The notes under the pieces: generated by a model
Told to the model about the DNA's origin: nothing
The model's database searches: none
What the model saw: the letters and a program-made list of their open reading frames with translations, nothing else
Program-made: the position numbers and the translations under genes
Shown here: positions 42,718 through 52,217 of the stretch, one piece after another
Layout: the number at the start of each line of letters is the position of its first letter
Position numbering within the stretch: position 1 is the first letter of the stretch
Origin: UBA3537 sp038106885
GTDB taxonomy: Bacteria; Bacteroidota; Bacteroidia; Flavobacteriales; Flavobacteriaceae
Assembly: GCA_038106885.1 (NCBI GenBank)
Contig: JAYNFX010000005.1
Span: 1 to 60,668, forward strand
DNA: 60,668 bases
Direction of reading: 5' to 3'

Positions 42718-44877
42718 TTATAATTCATTTACACCCATATTAAAAAGTGTAAATCCAATTATATCAGCATACTGCTGAATTGTTTTTGTAACTGGTGTTC
42801 CGGCTCCATGACCAGCATCAGTTTCAATCCTAATTAGGGTTGGATTACTACAAGATTGTTTTTCTTGTAACTCCGCTGCGAATTTGAAGCTATGCGCAGG
42901 CACAACACGGTCATCATGATCTCCAGTAGTAATTAATGTTGCTGGATATTTATTGCCTTTTTTAATATTATGAACAGGAGAATATCCTAATAAATACTCA
43001 AACATCTCCTTACTGTCTTGAGAAGTACCATAATCGTAAGCCCAGCCAGCTCCGGCTGTAAATGTATGATAACGTAACATGTCTAAAACTCCAACTGCAG
43101 GTAGTGCTACTTTCATTAGATCAGGTCGTTGTGTCATCACTGCACCAACTAAAAGACCACCATTAGAGCCACCTTTTAAAGCAAGAAAACTATTTGATGT
43201 AATTTTTTCTTTAATTAAATATTCAGCAGCTGAAATAAAATCATCAAAAACATTTTGTTTTTGCATTTTAGTTCCAGAATTATGCCATTTTTTTCCATAC
43301 TCACCTCCTCCTCTAATATTAGCAACAGCATAAACCCCACCTAACTCCAGCCATACTGCATTGGCTATACTAAAACTAGGATTCAAACTGATATTAAATC
43401 CTCCATATCCGTATAGAATTGTAGGATTTTCACTATTAAGTTTTAATCCCTTTTTGTGAGTAATTGTCATTGGAATCTTAGTGCCATCACTTGAACTGTA
43501 AAAAACCTGCTTTGATTCATAATCGTTTGGATTAAAATCAATTTTAGGTTGCCAGTATAATTTAGAAACTCCAGTCTCAACATCAATTGAAAAAATAGAA
43601 GGTGGTGTTTTATAATTAGTAAATGAATAAAAATCAATTTTATCTGATCTCTTGCCGCCAAAACCATTAACACTACCTATTCCTGGAAGTTTTAAATTTC
43701 TTATAAAATTCCCTTGATAATCATACTGTTCAACACGAGATATGGCATCCACCATATATTCTGCAAAAAAATAACCTCCAACAGATGAAGGGTTTAATAC
43801 ATGCTCTCTTTCAGGGATTATATCATTCCAATTCATTTGATCTGGAGCATCTGCTTCAAAAGATACAATTTTTTGATTTGGAGCATCCAAATTAGTAACA
43901 ACATAAAAAGTTGATCCTACATTGTCTAAAAGATATGAATCACTGTTATAGTTGTCAATTATAGATACAAAATCACTATCAGGTTTTACTAAGTCTTTGA
44001 ACAGCAATTTATTTCCAGAAGTTGAAATACTAGCAGAAATAATTAAATACCTATCATCGTCTGTAACAGAAGCATTAATATACCTGTTTTTTTGATCTTT
44101 TGCCATTCCATATATCAACAAATCATCACTTTGATTGGTTCCAATTTTATGGTAAAATAATTTGTGTTGATCTGTTTTACTAGATAAAACACTACCCTTT
44201 GGCTTATCATAACTTGAATAATAAAATCCTTCATCTTTATACCAAGATATTCCACTAAATTTCACATCGACTAATGTGTCTTTTAATACCTCATTTCTTT
44301 TTAAATCCATTACAATTATCTTTCGCCAATCACTTCCACCTTCAGAAATACTGTAAGCAAGAAATTTACTATTCTTAGAAAAACTTATATTACCTAAAGA
44401 AATTGTACCGTCACTTTTAAAACTATTTGGATCTAAGAAAACTTTAGCATTTTTAGAAGATTCATCATTAAGGTGACGATATAAAACATTTTGATTTTGC
44501 AATCCATTATTTTTATAAAAATATGTATACTTCCCTTCTTTGAATGGACTACTTAATTTTTCATAATTCCAAAGATTTTTAACACGATCTTTCAGTGAAT
44601 CCCTGTAAGGAATCAAGCCTAAGTAGTTATTTGTAATTTTATTTTGTTCAATAACCCATTTCTCAGTTTCTGGGCTTCGATCATCTTCGAGCCATCTGTA
44701 TGGATCTTCTATTTTTTTATCAAAATATGAATCGTAAACAATATCTTTTTTTGTTATTGGATATTGATTGATTAAACCTTTTTCGTTTCCATTTGTTTCA
44801 TCACAGCTCATAGTAAAAATTAATAAGAATAAGAAAAAATAAGATATGGCCCTAATGAATCTAAAATTAAATATCAT
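42718..44877 (-). CDS. Prolyl oligopeptidase (S9A) family serine peptidase, lipoprotein-anchored
   Basis: Cleaves short peptides after proline, here outside the cytoplasm. From the ATG at 44877 the protein has 719 residues, with a signal peptide ending in a lipobox (LIFTMSCDE, Cys24). The beta-propeller covers about 80-420, opened by the family motif DPYRWLEDDRSPET. The C-terminal alpha/beta-hydrolase domain has the nucleophile Ser in GGSNGGLL, Asp in GDHDDRVVPAHS and His in TDAGHGAG. An in-frame TTG at 44895 would add six residues before the signal peptide and is less likely. It follows rocD by about 23 bases on the same strand. Confidence 0.93.
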   Translation of the reverse strand: MIFNFRFIRAISYFFLFLLIFTMSCDETNGNEKGLINQYPITKKDIVYDSYFDKKIEDPYRWLEDDRSPETEKWVIEQNKITNNYLGLIPYRDSLKDRVKNLWNYEKLSSPFKEGKYTYFYKNNGLQNQNVLYRHLNDESSKNAKVFLDPNSFKSDGTISLGNISFSKNSKFLAYSISEGGSDWRKIIVMDLKRNEVLKDTLVDVKFSGISWYKDEGFYYSSYDKPKGSVLSSKTDQHKLFYHKIGTNQSDDLLIYGMAKDQKNRYINASVTDDDRYLIISASISTSGNKLLFKDLVKPDSDFVSIIDNYNSDSYLLDNVGSTFYVVTNLDAPNQKIVSFEADAPDQMNWNDIIPEREHVLNPSSVGGYFFAEYMVDAISRVEQYDYQGNFIRNLKLPGIGSVNGFGGKRSDKIDFYSFTNYKTPPSIFSIDVETGVSKLYWQPKIDFNPNDYESKQVFYSSSDGTKIPMTITHKKGLKLNSENPTILYGYGGFNISLNPSFSIANAVWLELGGVYAVANIRGGGEYGKKWHNSGTKMQKQNVFDDFISAAEYLIKEKITSNSFLALKGGSNGGLLVGAVMTQRPDLMKVALPAVGVLDMLRYHTFTAGAGWAYDYGTSQDSKEMFEYLLGYSPVHNIKKGNKYPATLITTGDHDDRVVPAHSFKFAAELQEKQSCSNPTLIRIETDAGHGAGTPVTKTIQQYADIIGFTLFNMGVNEL

Positions 44878-44900
44878 ATGATATAAGCTATACAAATTGA

Positions 44901-46142
44901 TTATTTTTCAAATCCTTTGAGTGTATCAATAATAATCTTGATACAGTCTAGAAGTTGAACTTTTGAAATTACTAGTGGTGGTGCAAATCTAATTATATTT
45001 CCATGAGTTGGTTTAGCTAAAAGACCATTGTCACGCAGCTTAAGACAAATATTCCAAGCTGTTTTACTTTCTGGAGAATCATTAATAACAATTGCATTTA
45101 ATAGTCCTTTTCCACGAACTAGCTTAACTATCGAACTATCTTTGATATATAAATTTAGTTTATCTCTAAACAAATTACCTAAATCAAAAGCATTTTGAGT
45201 CAAATCCTCATCAATAACTACTTTAAGTGCTGCATGTGCAACTGCACAAGCTAGAGGATTTCCACCAAATGTTGAACCATGTTCTCCTGGGCCTATACAC
45301 ATCATTATATCATTGTCAGCTAACACTGCAGAAACTGGAAAAACCCCGCCGGACAAGGCTTTACCTAAAATTAATATATCAGGTCTAGAAGCTTCATAAT
45401 CAGTTGCTAACATCTTTCCTGTACGACCAATACCGGTTTGAACTTCATCAGCAATAAATAGTACATTATATTTACTACACAATAATCTAACTCCTGATAA
45501 ATATCCTTCATCAGGGACAACTACTCCTGCCTCCCCTTGAATTGGCTCAACCATAAACGCACACACATTGGGATCTTTGAGTTTTTGTTCTAATGCTTCA
45601 AGATTATTGTATGGAATTATATCATATCCTGGCATATAAGGTCCAAATCCTTCATATGATAGCGGATCATCTGATGTTGAAATTGCAGCTAATGTTCTAC
45701 CCCAAAAATTCCCACTAGCGAAAACTATTCTAGCTTGATCCTTCTTAATTCCCTTTTTTAGGTAACCCCATTTTCTAGCAATTTTATTAGCAGTTTCACC
45801 CCCCTCTACACCTGTATTCATTGGTAAAACTTTATCATAGCCAAATAGCTTAGTAATATACTGTTCATAACTGCCCAAAATATCATTATGAAATGCTCTT
45901 GATGTTAACGTTAAAACTTTGGCTTGATCATGAAGAGCCTTATTAATCTTTGGATGACAGTGCCCTTGATTTACTGCTGAATAAGCTGAAAGAAAATCAT
46001 AATATTGATTTCCTTCTACGTCCCACAAATAAACGCCAACACCCTTTTTAAGTACTACTGGTAAAGGGTGATAATTATGGGCCCCGAATTCATTTTCTAA
46101 TTTAATTGCTTCTTTGGATGATGATACTTTTAAAAAAGTCAT
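44901..46142 (-). CDS. rocD: Ornithine--oxo-acid transaminase (RocD)
   Basis: Converts ornithine and 2-oxoglutarate to glutamate semialdehyde and glutamate, linking arginine breakdown to proline. The 413 residues are a class III aminotransferase: NTGVEGGETANKIARKWGY near the phosphate-binding loop, EPIQGEAGVVVPDEGYL, IADEVQTGIGRTGKM with the PLP Asp, and the Schiff-base Lys in LGKALSGGVFPVSA. The start LENEFGAHNYHPLPVVL is typical of RocD. It sits upstream of the prolyl oligopeptidase gene on the same strand. The 205-base divergent gap to rlmD carries no gene. Confidence 0.94.
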   Translation of the reverse strand: MTFLKVSSSKEAIKLENEFGAHNYHPLPVVLKKGVGVYLWDVEGNQYYDFLSAYSAVNQGHCHPKINKALHDQAKVLTLTSRAFHNDILGSYEQYITKLFGYDKVLPMNTGVEGGETANKIARKWGYLKKGIKKDQARIVFASGNFWGRTLAAISTSDDPLSYEGFGPYMPGYDIIPYNNLEALEQKLKDPNVCAFMVEPIQGEAGVVVPDEGYLSGVRLLCSKYNVLFIADEVQTGIGRTGKMLATDYEASRPDILILGKALSGGVFPVSAVLADNDIMMCIGPGEHGSTFGGNPLACAVAHAALKVVIDEDLTQNAFDLGNLFRDKLNLYIKDSSIVKLVRGKGLLNAIVINDSPESKTAWNICLKLRDNGLLAKPTHGNIIRFAPPLVISKVQLLDCIKIIIDTLKGFEK

Positions 46143-46347
46143 ATTTAATTTTTGAAAAATTTACAAAAAATCAATTCCTTCTTAAATTGGAGAGAAATCA
46201 TCCACATGCATGCAAATTAAAAAGATTTTTTGTGCTAGCGAAAAAAAATATCAATAACATATAAATAGCAACAAAAAATAATTGTTTTAAAATTTATTTT
46301 TAGCTTATTTAACCAGTAAAATTTAAATTTTAGAGTACTTTTGTTTT
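46143..46347. other. Divergent intergenic region between rocD and rlmD
   Basis: A 205-base AT-rich gap with no coding frame. It holds an 8-bp palindrome TGCATGCA at 46207-46214 and the rlmD promoter box at its right end. I see no riboswitch-like fold and no clear rocD promoter box. Confidence 0.5.
46336..46343 (+). promoter_or_regulatory. Candidate -7 box for rlmD, 4 bases from the ATG
   Basis: TACTTTTG matches TAnnTTTG and is followed by TTTT and then the ATG at 46348. If transcription starts the usual 5-7 bases past the box, the mRNA begins at or next to the start codon (leaderless). Confidence 0.42.
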
Positions 46348-47766
46348 ATGCCCAGAAAAAATAAAAAAATTGAATTTCATAAAATTGAAATAACAGATGC
46401 GGGAGCAAAAGGCAAATGTGTGGCTAAAGCCCCAGATGGAAAAATAATTTTTATAAACAATGTAGTACCTGGAGATGTTGTCGATGTTCAAACTTTTAAA
46501 AAACGGAAAAAATTTTACGAAGCAAGCGTTACGAACATTCACAGATTTTCTGATCATAGAATAGAGCCATCTTGTGAATATTTTGGTAGTTGCGGTGGAT
46601 GTAAATGGCAAAATATGGAGTATTCAAAACAACTTTTTTACAAGGAAAAAGAGGTAAAAAATAATCTAGAAAAAATTGGCAAAATAAAAGTAAAAGAATT
46701 ACTTCCGATAAAAGGGGCTAAAAAAAAATATTTTTATAGAAATAAAATGGAATTTTCTTTTAGCAATAACCGCTGGTTATCATATGACGAAATTCAATCA
46801 CAACAACAAATAAAAGAGCGTAATGCTCTTGGATTTCATATACCAGGAATGTGGGACAAGATTTTGGATATTAATAAATGTTGGTTGCAAGAGGACCCCT
46901 CAAATGAAATTAGAAATAAGATTAAAGAATTTGCAACTAAAAATAATATTCCATTTTTTGATCCAAAAAAACAAAAAGGTGTTTTAAGAACACTTATGAT
47001 TAGGATAAGTAATATTGGTCAAACAATGGTTATTGTTCAATTTTACTCAGCTACAAAAAGACAAATTAATGATATTTTAAATTTCATTAAAACATCATTC
47101 CCTGAAGTAAATTCATTACAATACGTTATAAATTCTAAATCTAATGATACTATATATGATCAAGATGTAATATGTTTCTACGGAAATGACTACATACAAG
47201 AAGAAATGGAGGGTTTAAAATTTAGAATAAATGCTAAATCCTTTTATCAAACAAACTCTGACCAAGCATACGAATTGTATAAAATTGTTAGAGATTTTGC
47301 AAATCTTGGTGGTAATGAATTAGTGTATGATCTTTACACAGGAACAGGAACTATTGCTCAATTCATTTCAAAAAAAGCTAAAAAAGTAATTGGTGTTGAA
47401 TCAGTAGAAGACGCAATAGTAGCTGCTAAACAGAATGCAACAATTAATAAAATTAAAAATGTTGAATTTTTTGTTGGAGATATGAAAAGTGTTTTCAATA
47501 ATGATTTTATTAAGAAAAATGGCACCCCTGAAGTTATTATAACTGATCCACCCAGAGATGGAATGCATAAAGACGTTATTAAACAAATACTTAAAATTGT
47601 GCCTGAAAAAATTGTTTATGTAAGTTGTAATAGTGCAACTCAAGCAAGAGATCTTGAAATTTTGAGTTCTAAATACGAAATTATTAAATCTCAAGCCATC
47701 GATATGTTTCCTCAAACACATCATGTTGAAAATGTTGTACTTTTGAAAAAATTAAAACAAATATGA
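46348..47766 (+). CDS. rlmD: 23S rRNA (uracil-C5)-methyltransferase RlmD
   Basis: Adds a methyl group to C5 of a uracil in 23S rRNA (position 1939 in E. coli) using SAM. The 472 residues have an N-terminal TRAM RNA-binding domain (about 5-65), the Fe-S cluster cysteines in CEYFGSCGGCKW plus a fourth in NKCWLQ, and a C-terminal Rossmann methyltransferase domain: LYTGTGTIAQF, TDPPRDGMH and the catalytic Cys in VSCNSATQARDL. The start ATG at 46348 is only 4 bases after a promoter-like box. The DUF6452 gene overlaps its stop (ATGA). Related enzymes RlmC and TrmA lack part of this pattern, but the exact target base is inferred. Confidence 0.93.
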   Translation: MPRKNKKIEFHKIEITDAGAKGKCVAKAPDGKIIFINNVVPGDVVDVQTFKKRKKFYEASVTNIHRFSDHRIEPSCEYFGSCGGCKWQNMEYSKQLFYKEKEVKNNLEKIGKIKVKELLPIKGAKKKYFYRNKMEFSFSNNRWLSYDEIQSQQQIKERNALGFHIPGMWDKILDINKCWLQEDPSNEIRNKIKEFATKNNIPFFDPKKQKGVLRTLMIRISNIGQTMVIVQFYSATKRQINDILNFIKTSFPEVNSLQYVINSKSNDTIYDQDVICFYGNDYIQEEMEGLKFRINAKSFYQTNSDQAYELYKIVRDFANLGGNELVYDLYTGTGTIAQFISKKAKKVIGVESVEDAIVAAKQNATINKIKNVEFFVGDMKSVFNNDFIKKNGTPEVIITDPPRDGMHKDVIKQILKIVPEKIVYVSCNSATQARDLEILSSKYEIIKSQAIDMFPQTHHVENVVLLKKLKQI

Positions 47767-48266
47767 GATATACATTGTTGTTTTACCTATTCTTAAGCTT
47801 GGTTTGTTGCGAACCTGATGATATTTGCAGTCAAAGTACTCAAACTACTCCTAGATTAGTTATAGACTTTTATGACATTGAAAATTTAAGTGATAAAAAA
47901 TCAGTAGCTGGCCTATTTGCAATTGGCATAAATGAGCAGGGAGATGAAATAAATATAATTGGCGAATCAGTAGAAACTAGAGATAGAATTGAATTACCGC
48001 TGGACGGAAATAATAGTGAATCGCATTTTAAATTATACAAAAACTATAACATTGTTGACGGAATTATACAGGGAAATCCTGATATAATCTCTGTAAACTA
48101 CAATACGGAGTCAATTTATGTATCACGTGCATGTGGTTATAAAAACAACTACTCAATCAATGATCTTAACATTAATAACGATATTGATTTATGGATTGTA
48201 TTCTCAGACGTAATTATTAATCAAGTTGAAAATGAAAATATAGCACATGTCCAAATATTTCATTAA
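47763..48266 (+). CDS. DUF6452 family lipoprotein
   Basis: A 167-residue exported protein. The signal peptide ends at CCEPDDIC, where the first Cys pair fits a lipobox or near-lipobox (LSLVCCEPDD). The mature part is beta-rich, with conserved-looking LVIDFYDIENLSDKKSVAGL near 33-52 and a late Cys in SRACGY that could pair with an N-terminal Cys. This matches DUF6452 of flavobacteria as I recall it. It is translationally coupled to rlmD by an ATGA overlap and overlaps the next gene by 20 bases, so the three genes form one unit. Function unknown. Confidence 0.78.
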   Translation: MRYTLLFYLFLSLVCCEPDDICSQSTQTTPRLVIDFYDIENLSDKKSVAGLFAIGINEQGDEINIIGESVETRDRIELPLDGNNSESHFKLYKNYNIVDGIIQGNPDIISVNYNTESIYVSRACGYKNNYSINDLNINNDIDLWIVFSDVIINQVENENIAHVQIFH

Positions 48267-48975
48267 TATTTTTTTTATAATAATTGCATCATTGCCTTTA
48301 TCATCTCAAAATCAAGAGAAAACAAATTCTAATGATAGTCTTGTAGGGTTTAATCAAAAATATGGAATAAGAGTTGGTTTTGATTTAAGCAGGCTGGGAA
48401 GAACAATTTTCGATTCTTACTATAATGGATTTGAAATAAATGCTGATTACAGAATTAGTAAGCGTTTATACATTGCTGGAGAGTTAGGGTTTGAGAATAA
48501 AGAAACAGATTCTGATTATTTAAATTCAAAGGCTTCAGGTAGTTATTTTAAAGCTGGCGTTGATTTTAATTTATACAACAATTGGGTTGGAATGGAAAAC
48601 TTAATAATTAGTGGTTTTAGAATTGGAGTTAGTAGTTTTAATCAGGACAGACAAGAATATAAAATATATGATGCATACAATCAAACATGGGGTGAAGTTC
48701 AAAATCAAGAGAATTTAGAATTCAGTGGCTTAGCATCATCTTGGATTGAGTTATTGTTTGGGGTAAAAACTGAAATAATCAATAATTTATTTCTTAGTTT
48801 TAATGTACAGTTAAAAGTTCGATTAACTGAAACAAATCCTAATAACTTTGAAAATATTTTTATTCCTGGGTTTGGAAGAACATATGACAGCACAAAAATT
48901 GGAACAGGTATAAACTATTCAATATCTTATTTGATACCAATTTTCAAGAAAAAATCAGTAATAAATAGTAATTAA
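48247..48975 (+). CDS. DUF6048 family outer-membrane beta-barrel protein
   Basis: A 242-residue protein with a signal peptide (FINIFFIIIASLPLSSQ) and then about eight amphipathic beta-strands alternating with turns (YGIRVGFDLSRLG, FEINADYRISKRLYIAGELG, GVDFNLYNNWVGMENLI), ending near YSISYLIPIFKK, which fits a small outer-membrane barrel. It follows the DUF6452 gene with a 20-base overlap and, as I recall, accompanies it across Flavobacteriia (DUF6048). Why the pair sits behind an rRNA methyltransferase is unexplained. Confidence 0.8.
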   Translation: MSKYFINIFFIIIASLPLSSQNQEKTNSNDSLVGFNQKYGIRVGFDLSRLGRTIFDSYYNGFEINADYRISKRLYIAGELGFENKETDSDYLNSKASGSYFKAGVDFNLYNNWVGMENLIISGFRIGVSSFNQDRQEYKIYDAYNQTWGEVQNQENLEFSGLASSWIELLFGVKTEIINNLFLSFNVQLKVRLTETNPNNFENIFIPGFGRTYDSTKIGTGINYSISYLIPIFKKKSVINSN

Positions 48976-48984
48976 AAAATTACA

Positions 48985-50673
48985 TTAACGAATAAGTTTT
49001 TTATACTTTATACGCTTTGGTAACAAATCACCTCCTAAACGTTTCTTTTTATTTTCTTCATATTCACTAAAGCTTCCTTCATAAAAATATACTTCTGAGT
49101 TACCTTCAAAAGCAAGGATATGAGTACATATTCTATCCAAAAACCAGCGATCGTGACTGATTACTACAGCACAGCCAGCAAAATTCTCTAATCCTTCTTC
49201 CAAAGCTCTTAGTGTATTAACATCTAAATCATTTGTTGGTTCATCCAGTAGCAAAACATTTCCTTCCTCTTTTAATGTCATCGCTAAATGTAATCTATTA
49301 CGTTCTCCACCAGAAAGCAATTTTACTTTTTTATTTTGTTCACTTCCAGAAAAATTAAACCTACTTAAATATGCCCTAGAATTTACTTGTCGCCCTCCCA
49401 TCATTATTAGTTCCTGTTCATCACTAAAGTTTTGCCATATTGTTTTTTCATTATCAATATTTGAATGGCTCTGATCTACATATGCTATTTTAGCAGTTTC
49501 TCCAACATTGAAAGATCCTGAATCTATATCAACTTCACCTTGAATCATCTTGAAAATTGTTGTTTTACCAGCTCCATTTGGTCCTATTACACCAACTATA
49601 CCAGCCTGTGGCAAATTAAAATTCAAATTTTCATATAATATCTTATCACCATAAGATTTACTGACTGATTTGGATTCAATTACGTTAGTTCCTAATCTTG
49701 GACCATTTGGTATAAATATTTCTAATTTATCGTCAAGATGTTTTTGATCTTGATTCAAAAGTTTGTCATAATTTTTTAATCTTGCTTTTTGTTTTGTCTG
49801 TCTACCCTTAACTCCTTGGCGTACCCATTCCAATTCACGCTCTAAGGTTTTTTGACGCTTAGAAGCAGTTTTAGATTCTTGAGCCATCCGTTTTGATTTT
49901 TGGTCTAACCAAGAGGAATAGTTACCTTTCCAAGGAATACCTTCACCCCTATCAAGTTCTAAAATCCAACCAGCTACGTTATCTAAAAAATACCGATCAT
50001 GTGTAACAGCAATTACTGTTCCTTTATATTGAGCTAAATGTTGTTCTAGCCAATGGACTGATTCAGCATCAAGGTGATTTGTAGGTTCATCTAATAGTAA
50101 AACATCAGGTTCTTGTAATAATAATCTACACAATGCAACTCTTCTTCTCTCGCCACCTGACAAAATACTGATTTTTTTATCACCTTCAGGAGTTCGAAGG
50201 GCATCCATTGCAATTTCGAGCTTAGTGTCTAAATCCCAAGCATTAGAAGCGTCAATTTGATCTTGTAGTTCTGATTGACGACTCATGAGCTTTTCCATTT
50301 TTTCAGAGTCAGTATAGATTTCTTCTAGAGCAAACATATCATTTATTTTGTTGTACTCATCAAGAATATCAACTGTTGAAGCAACACCTTCTTTAACAAT
50401 CTCAATAACTGTTTTATTATTATCTAGGATTGGTTCCTGCTCAAGATATCCTACAGAATAATCTTGAGAAAAAACTACATCGCCTTGGAAATTTTTATCG
50501 ACACCAGCTATAATTTTAAGTAAAGTTGATTTCCCAGATCCATTAAGACCTAAAATACCTATTTTTGCACCATAGAAAAAACTTAGGTATATTTTATTAA
50601 GCACTGGGGTATTGGAACTTTTAAAAGTTTTCGTCACCCCTGACATAGAAAAAATTACTTTTTGATCACTCAT
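48985..50673 (-). CDS. ettA: Energy-dependent translational throttle protein EttA (ABC-F)
   Basis: An ABC-F protein that binds the ribosomal E site and gates entry into elongation according to ATP/ADP ratio. The 562 residues have two ABC domains: Walker A GLNGSGKSTLLK (about 39) with signature LSGGERRRVALC, and GPNGAGKTTIFK (about 362) with LSGGERNRLHLA; Walker B sequences are VLLLDEPTNHLD and VLLLDEPTNDLD. The linker contains the P-site tRNA-interaction motif (about 240-300), and there is no membrane domain. Its ATG overlaps the stop of the upstream CAL67264-type gene as TAATG, indicating translational coupling. Confidence 0.95.
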   Translation of the reverse strand: MSDQKVIFSMSGVTKTFKSSNTPVLNKIYLSFFYGAKIGILGLNGSGKSTLLKIIAGVDKNFQGDVVFSQDYSVGYLEQEPILDNNKTVIEIVKEGVASTVDILDEYNKINDMFALEEIYTDSEKMEKLMSRQSELQDQIDASNAWDLDTKLEIAMDALRTPEGDKKISILSGGERRRVALCRLLLQEPDVLLLDEPTNHLDAESVHWLEQHLAQYKGTVIAVTHDRYFLDNVAGWILELDRGEGIPWKGNYSSWLDQKSKRMAQESKTASKRQKTLERELEWVRQGVKGRQTKQKARLKNYDKLLNQDQKHLDDKLEIFIPNGPRLGTNVIESKSVSKSYGDKILYENLNFNLPQAGIVGVIGPNGAGKTTIFKMIQGEVDIDSGSFNVGETAKIAYVDQSHSNIDNEKTIWQNFSDEQELIMMGGRQVNSRAYLSRFNFSGSEQNKKVKLLSGGERNRLHLAMTLKEEGNVLLLDEPTNDLDVNTLRALEEGLENFAGCAVVISHDRWFLDRICTHILAFEGNSEVYFYEGSFSEYEENKKKRLGGDLLPKRIKYKKLIR

Positions 50674-50849
50674 TAAACACGTCCCTTTAGTGCATTAAAA
50701 ACCCAGGCAATAGCGAAAAATCCCACACCAACAGATGCAAAACCCCAACCAGCAACTTCGTTATATCTGAATGCCCCTAATGCTATAAGTCCAATTCCGA
50801 CAAAAATCATAATGTATGTAGCTAGAGCTAAAACAGTGTTTTTATTCAT
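50673..50849 (-). CDS. CAL67264-type small membrane protein
   Basis: A 58-residue protein with two hydrophobic helices (about 5-26 and 33-52) and the motifs FRYNEVAGWGFASVG and WVFNALKGRV. These match the Bacteroidota small-protein family that I recall annotation pipelines naming CAL67264. It starts at the ATG at 50849 and its TAA shares one base with the ettA ATG (TAATG at 50671-50675). Coupling to ettA hints at a shared role or regulation, but none is established that I know of. Confidence 0.85.
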   Translation of the reverse strand: MNKNTVLALATYIMIFVGIGLIALGAFRYNEVAGWGFASVGVGFFAIAWVFNALKGRV

Positions 50850-51017
50850 GACGTATATTTATTATATGAGTTTCAAATATCGTTAATAATTTAAGTTTTA
50901 TAAAATAATTTATAACTAAAAATAAGTTTTTTTAATTAAATTTGAGGGTGTTTATTGTTGGTAACTTATTCAACCAATTCTTCAATTCTTATTGTTTTAA
51001 TACAAATAAATTTATAA

Positions 51018-52130
51018 ATGGAAATACTTGTTGTTCTTTTATGTGTAGTAGTTCTTGGTCTTATATACGTTGTTTATACCACAAATCTTAGATCAAAATC
51101 ATCATCTACGAATGAGTTGATACAATTTTCAAACTCGCTCAGTTCGCAAATTCAAGAAATTAGAAAAGAAATTGATTCAAATTCAAAAGAAAGCAGAAAA
51201 GAATTTGATTTAAAATTAAGTGATATTAACAAACAAATAAATGATTTTCACAAGACTTCTTCGTCTAACATAACTCAACAGTTTAAAGAATCTAATAAAG
51301 TTATTAAGGATGTAACATCAGAACTTGAGAAGATCAAGGGAACTAATGAACAAGTTTTGAGTTTTGCTAATCAGATGAAAACCTTAGAAAGAATACTTGG
51401 AAATCAAAAGCAAAGAGGAATTCTAGGTGAAATCCAACTTGAAAATTTATTAGCTAATGTTCTTCCACCTGAACTCTTTCAAATGCAATATTCCTTTCTA
51501 AATAACGAGGCTGTTGATGCAATAGTTAGAGTTGGTGAATTTATTATTCCTATTGATGCAAAATTCTCTTTAGACAACTACAACAAAATGATTGAATGCT
51601 CAATTAAGGATGATTTAGTCAATCTTGAAAAAAAATTCAAAGCTGACATAAAAAACAGGATTGATGAGACTGCAAAATATATTAGACCCAATGAAAACAC
51701 AACAGATTATGCATACATGTTTATTCCTGCGGATGGATTATATCAAGATTTATTAAACAGTAGAGTTGGAACTTTAAAAATTAACCAAAGAGACCTCGTC
51801 TCATATGCCTACACAAAAAAAGTTATGATCGTATCTCCAATGAGCTTGTTCCCAATGCTACAAATTACTGTTAAAGCTTTAAATAATTTAAAAGTTGAAG
51901 ATTCAATTAAGGATATATTAAAAAATGTAGATAAATTATCAAACCACCTTAATGCCTACAAAGATTATCACGATAGATTGGGTAATACATTAGGCACTGT
52001 AGTTAATCATTACAACAACAGCAGTAAAGAATTTAAAAAAATAGATAAAGATGTAATTAAAATATCATCTGGCAATTCAAGGTTAAATATTGATACTAAT
52101 GAGATTGAAAAACCTCTTTTAAATGAATAA
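51018..52130 (+). CDS. rmuC: DNA recombination protein RmuC
   Basis: A membrane-anchored protein that limits DNA inversions at short inverted repeats. The 370 residues have an N-terminal transmembrane helix (about 3-21), a coiled-coil region (about 30-120) and a PD-(D/E)XK-like nuclease core: GILGEIQLENLLANVLP, then IIPIDAKFSLDNY (conserved D-x-K). The tail is helical. It stands alone between the CAL67264-type gene (divergent) and the carboxylase gene. Confidence 0.92.
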   Translation: MEILVVLLCVVVLGLIYVVYTTNLRSKSSSTNELIQFSNSLSSQIQEIRKEIDSNSKESRKEFDLKLSDINKQINDFHKTSSSNITQQFKESNKVIKDVTSELEKIKGTNEQVLSFANQMKTLERILGNQKQRGILGEIQLENLLANVLPPELFQMQYSFLNNEAVDAIVRVGEFIIPIDAKFSLDNYNKMIECSIKDDLVNLEKKFKADIKNRIDETAKYIRPNENTTDYAYMFIPADGLYQDLLNSRVGTLKINQRDLVSYAYTKKVMIVSPMSLFPMLQITVKALNNLKVEDSIKDILKNVDKLSNHLNAYKDYHDRLGNTLGTVVNHYNNSSKEFKKIDKDVIKISSGNSRLNIDTNEIEKPLLNE

Positions 52131-52192
52131 TTACAATCAAAGTTAAAATCGTTAATCTTAGTTAAACAAACCATATAACTACATATATTTAT

Positions 52193-52200
52193 TACATTTG
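52193..52200 (+). promoter_or_regulatory. Candidate -7 box for the carboxylase gene
   Basis: TACATTTG matches TAnnTTTG and ends 17 bases before the ATG at 52218. No -33 element is evident. Confidence 0.42.
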
Positions 52201-52217
52201 TTTGAAAGCAAAAATCT

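Noticed and set aside
46207..46214. TGCATGCA palindrome in the rocD-rlmD gap
   Set aside because: Only 8 bp, no repeats elsewhere noticed, and not at a useful distance from a promoter box.
47401..47724. Antisense open frame of 107 codons within rlmD
   Set aside because: It lies wholly within a conserved gene, has no recognisable protein features and looks like a shadow of AT-rich coding sequence.
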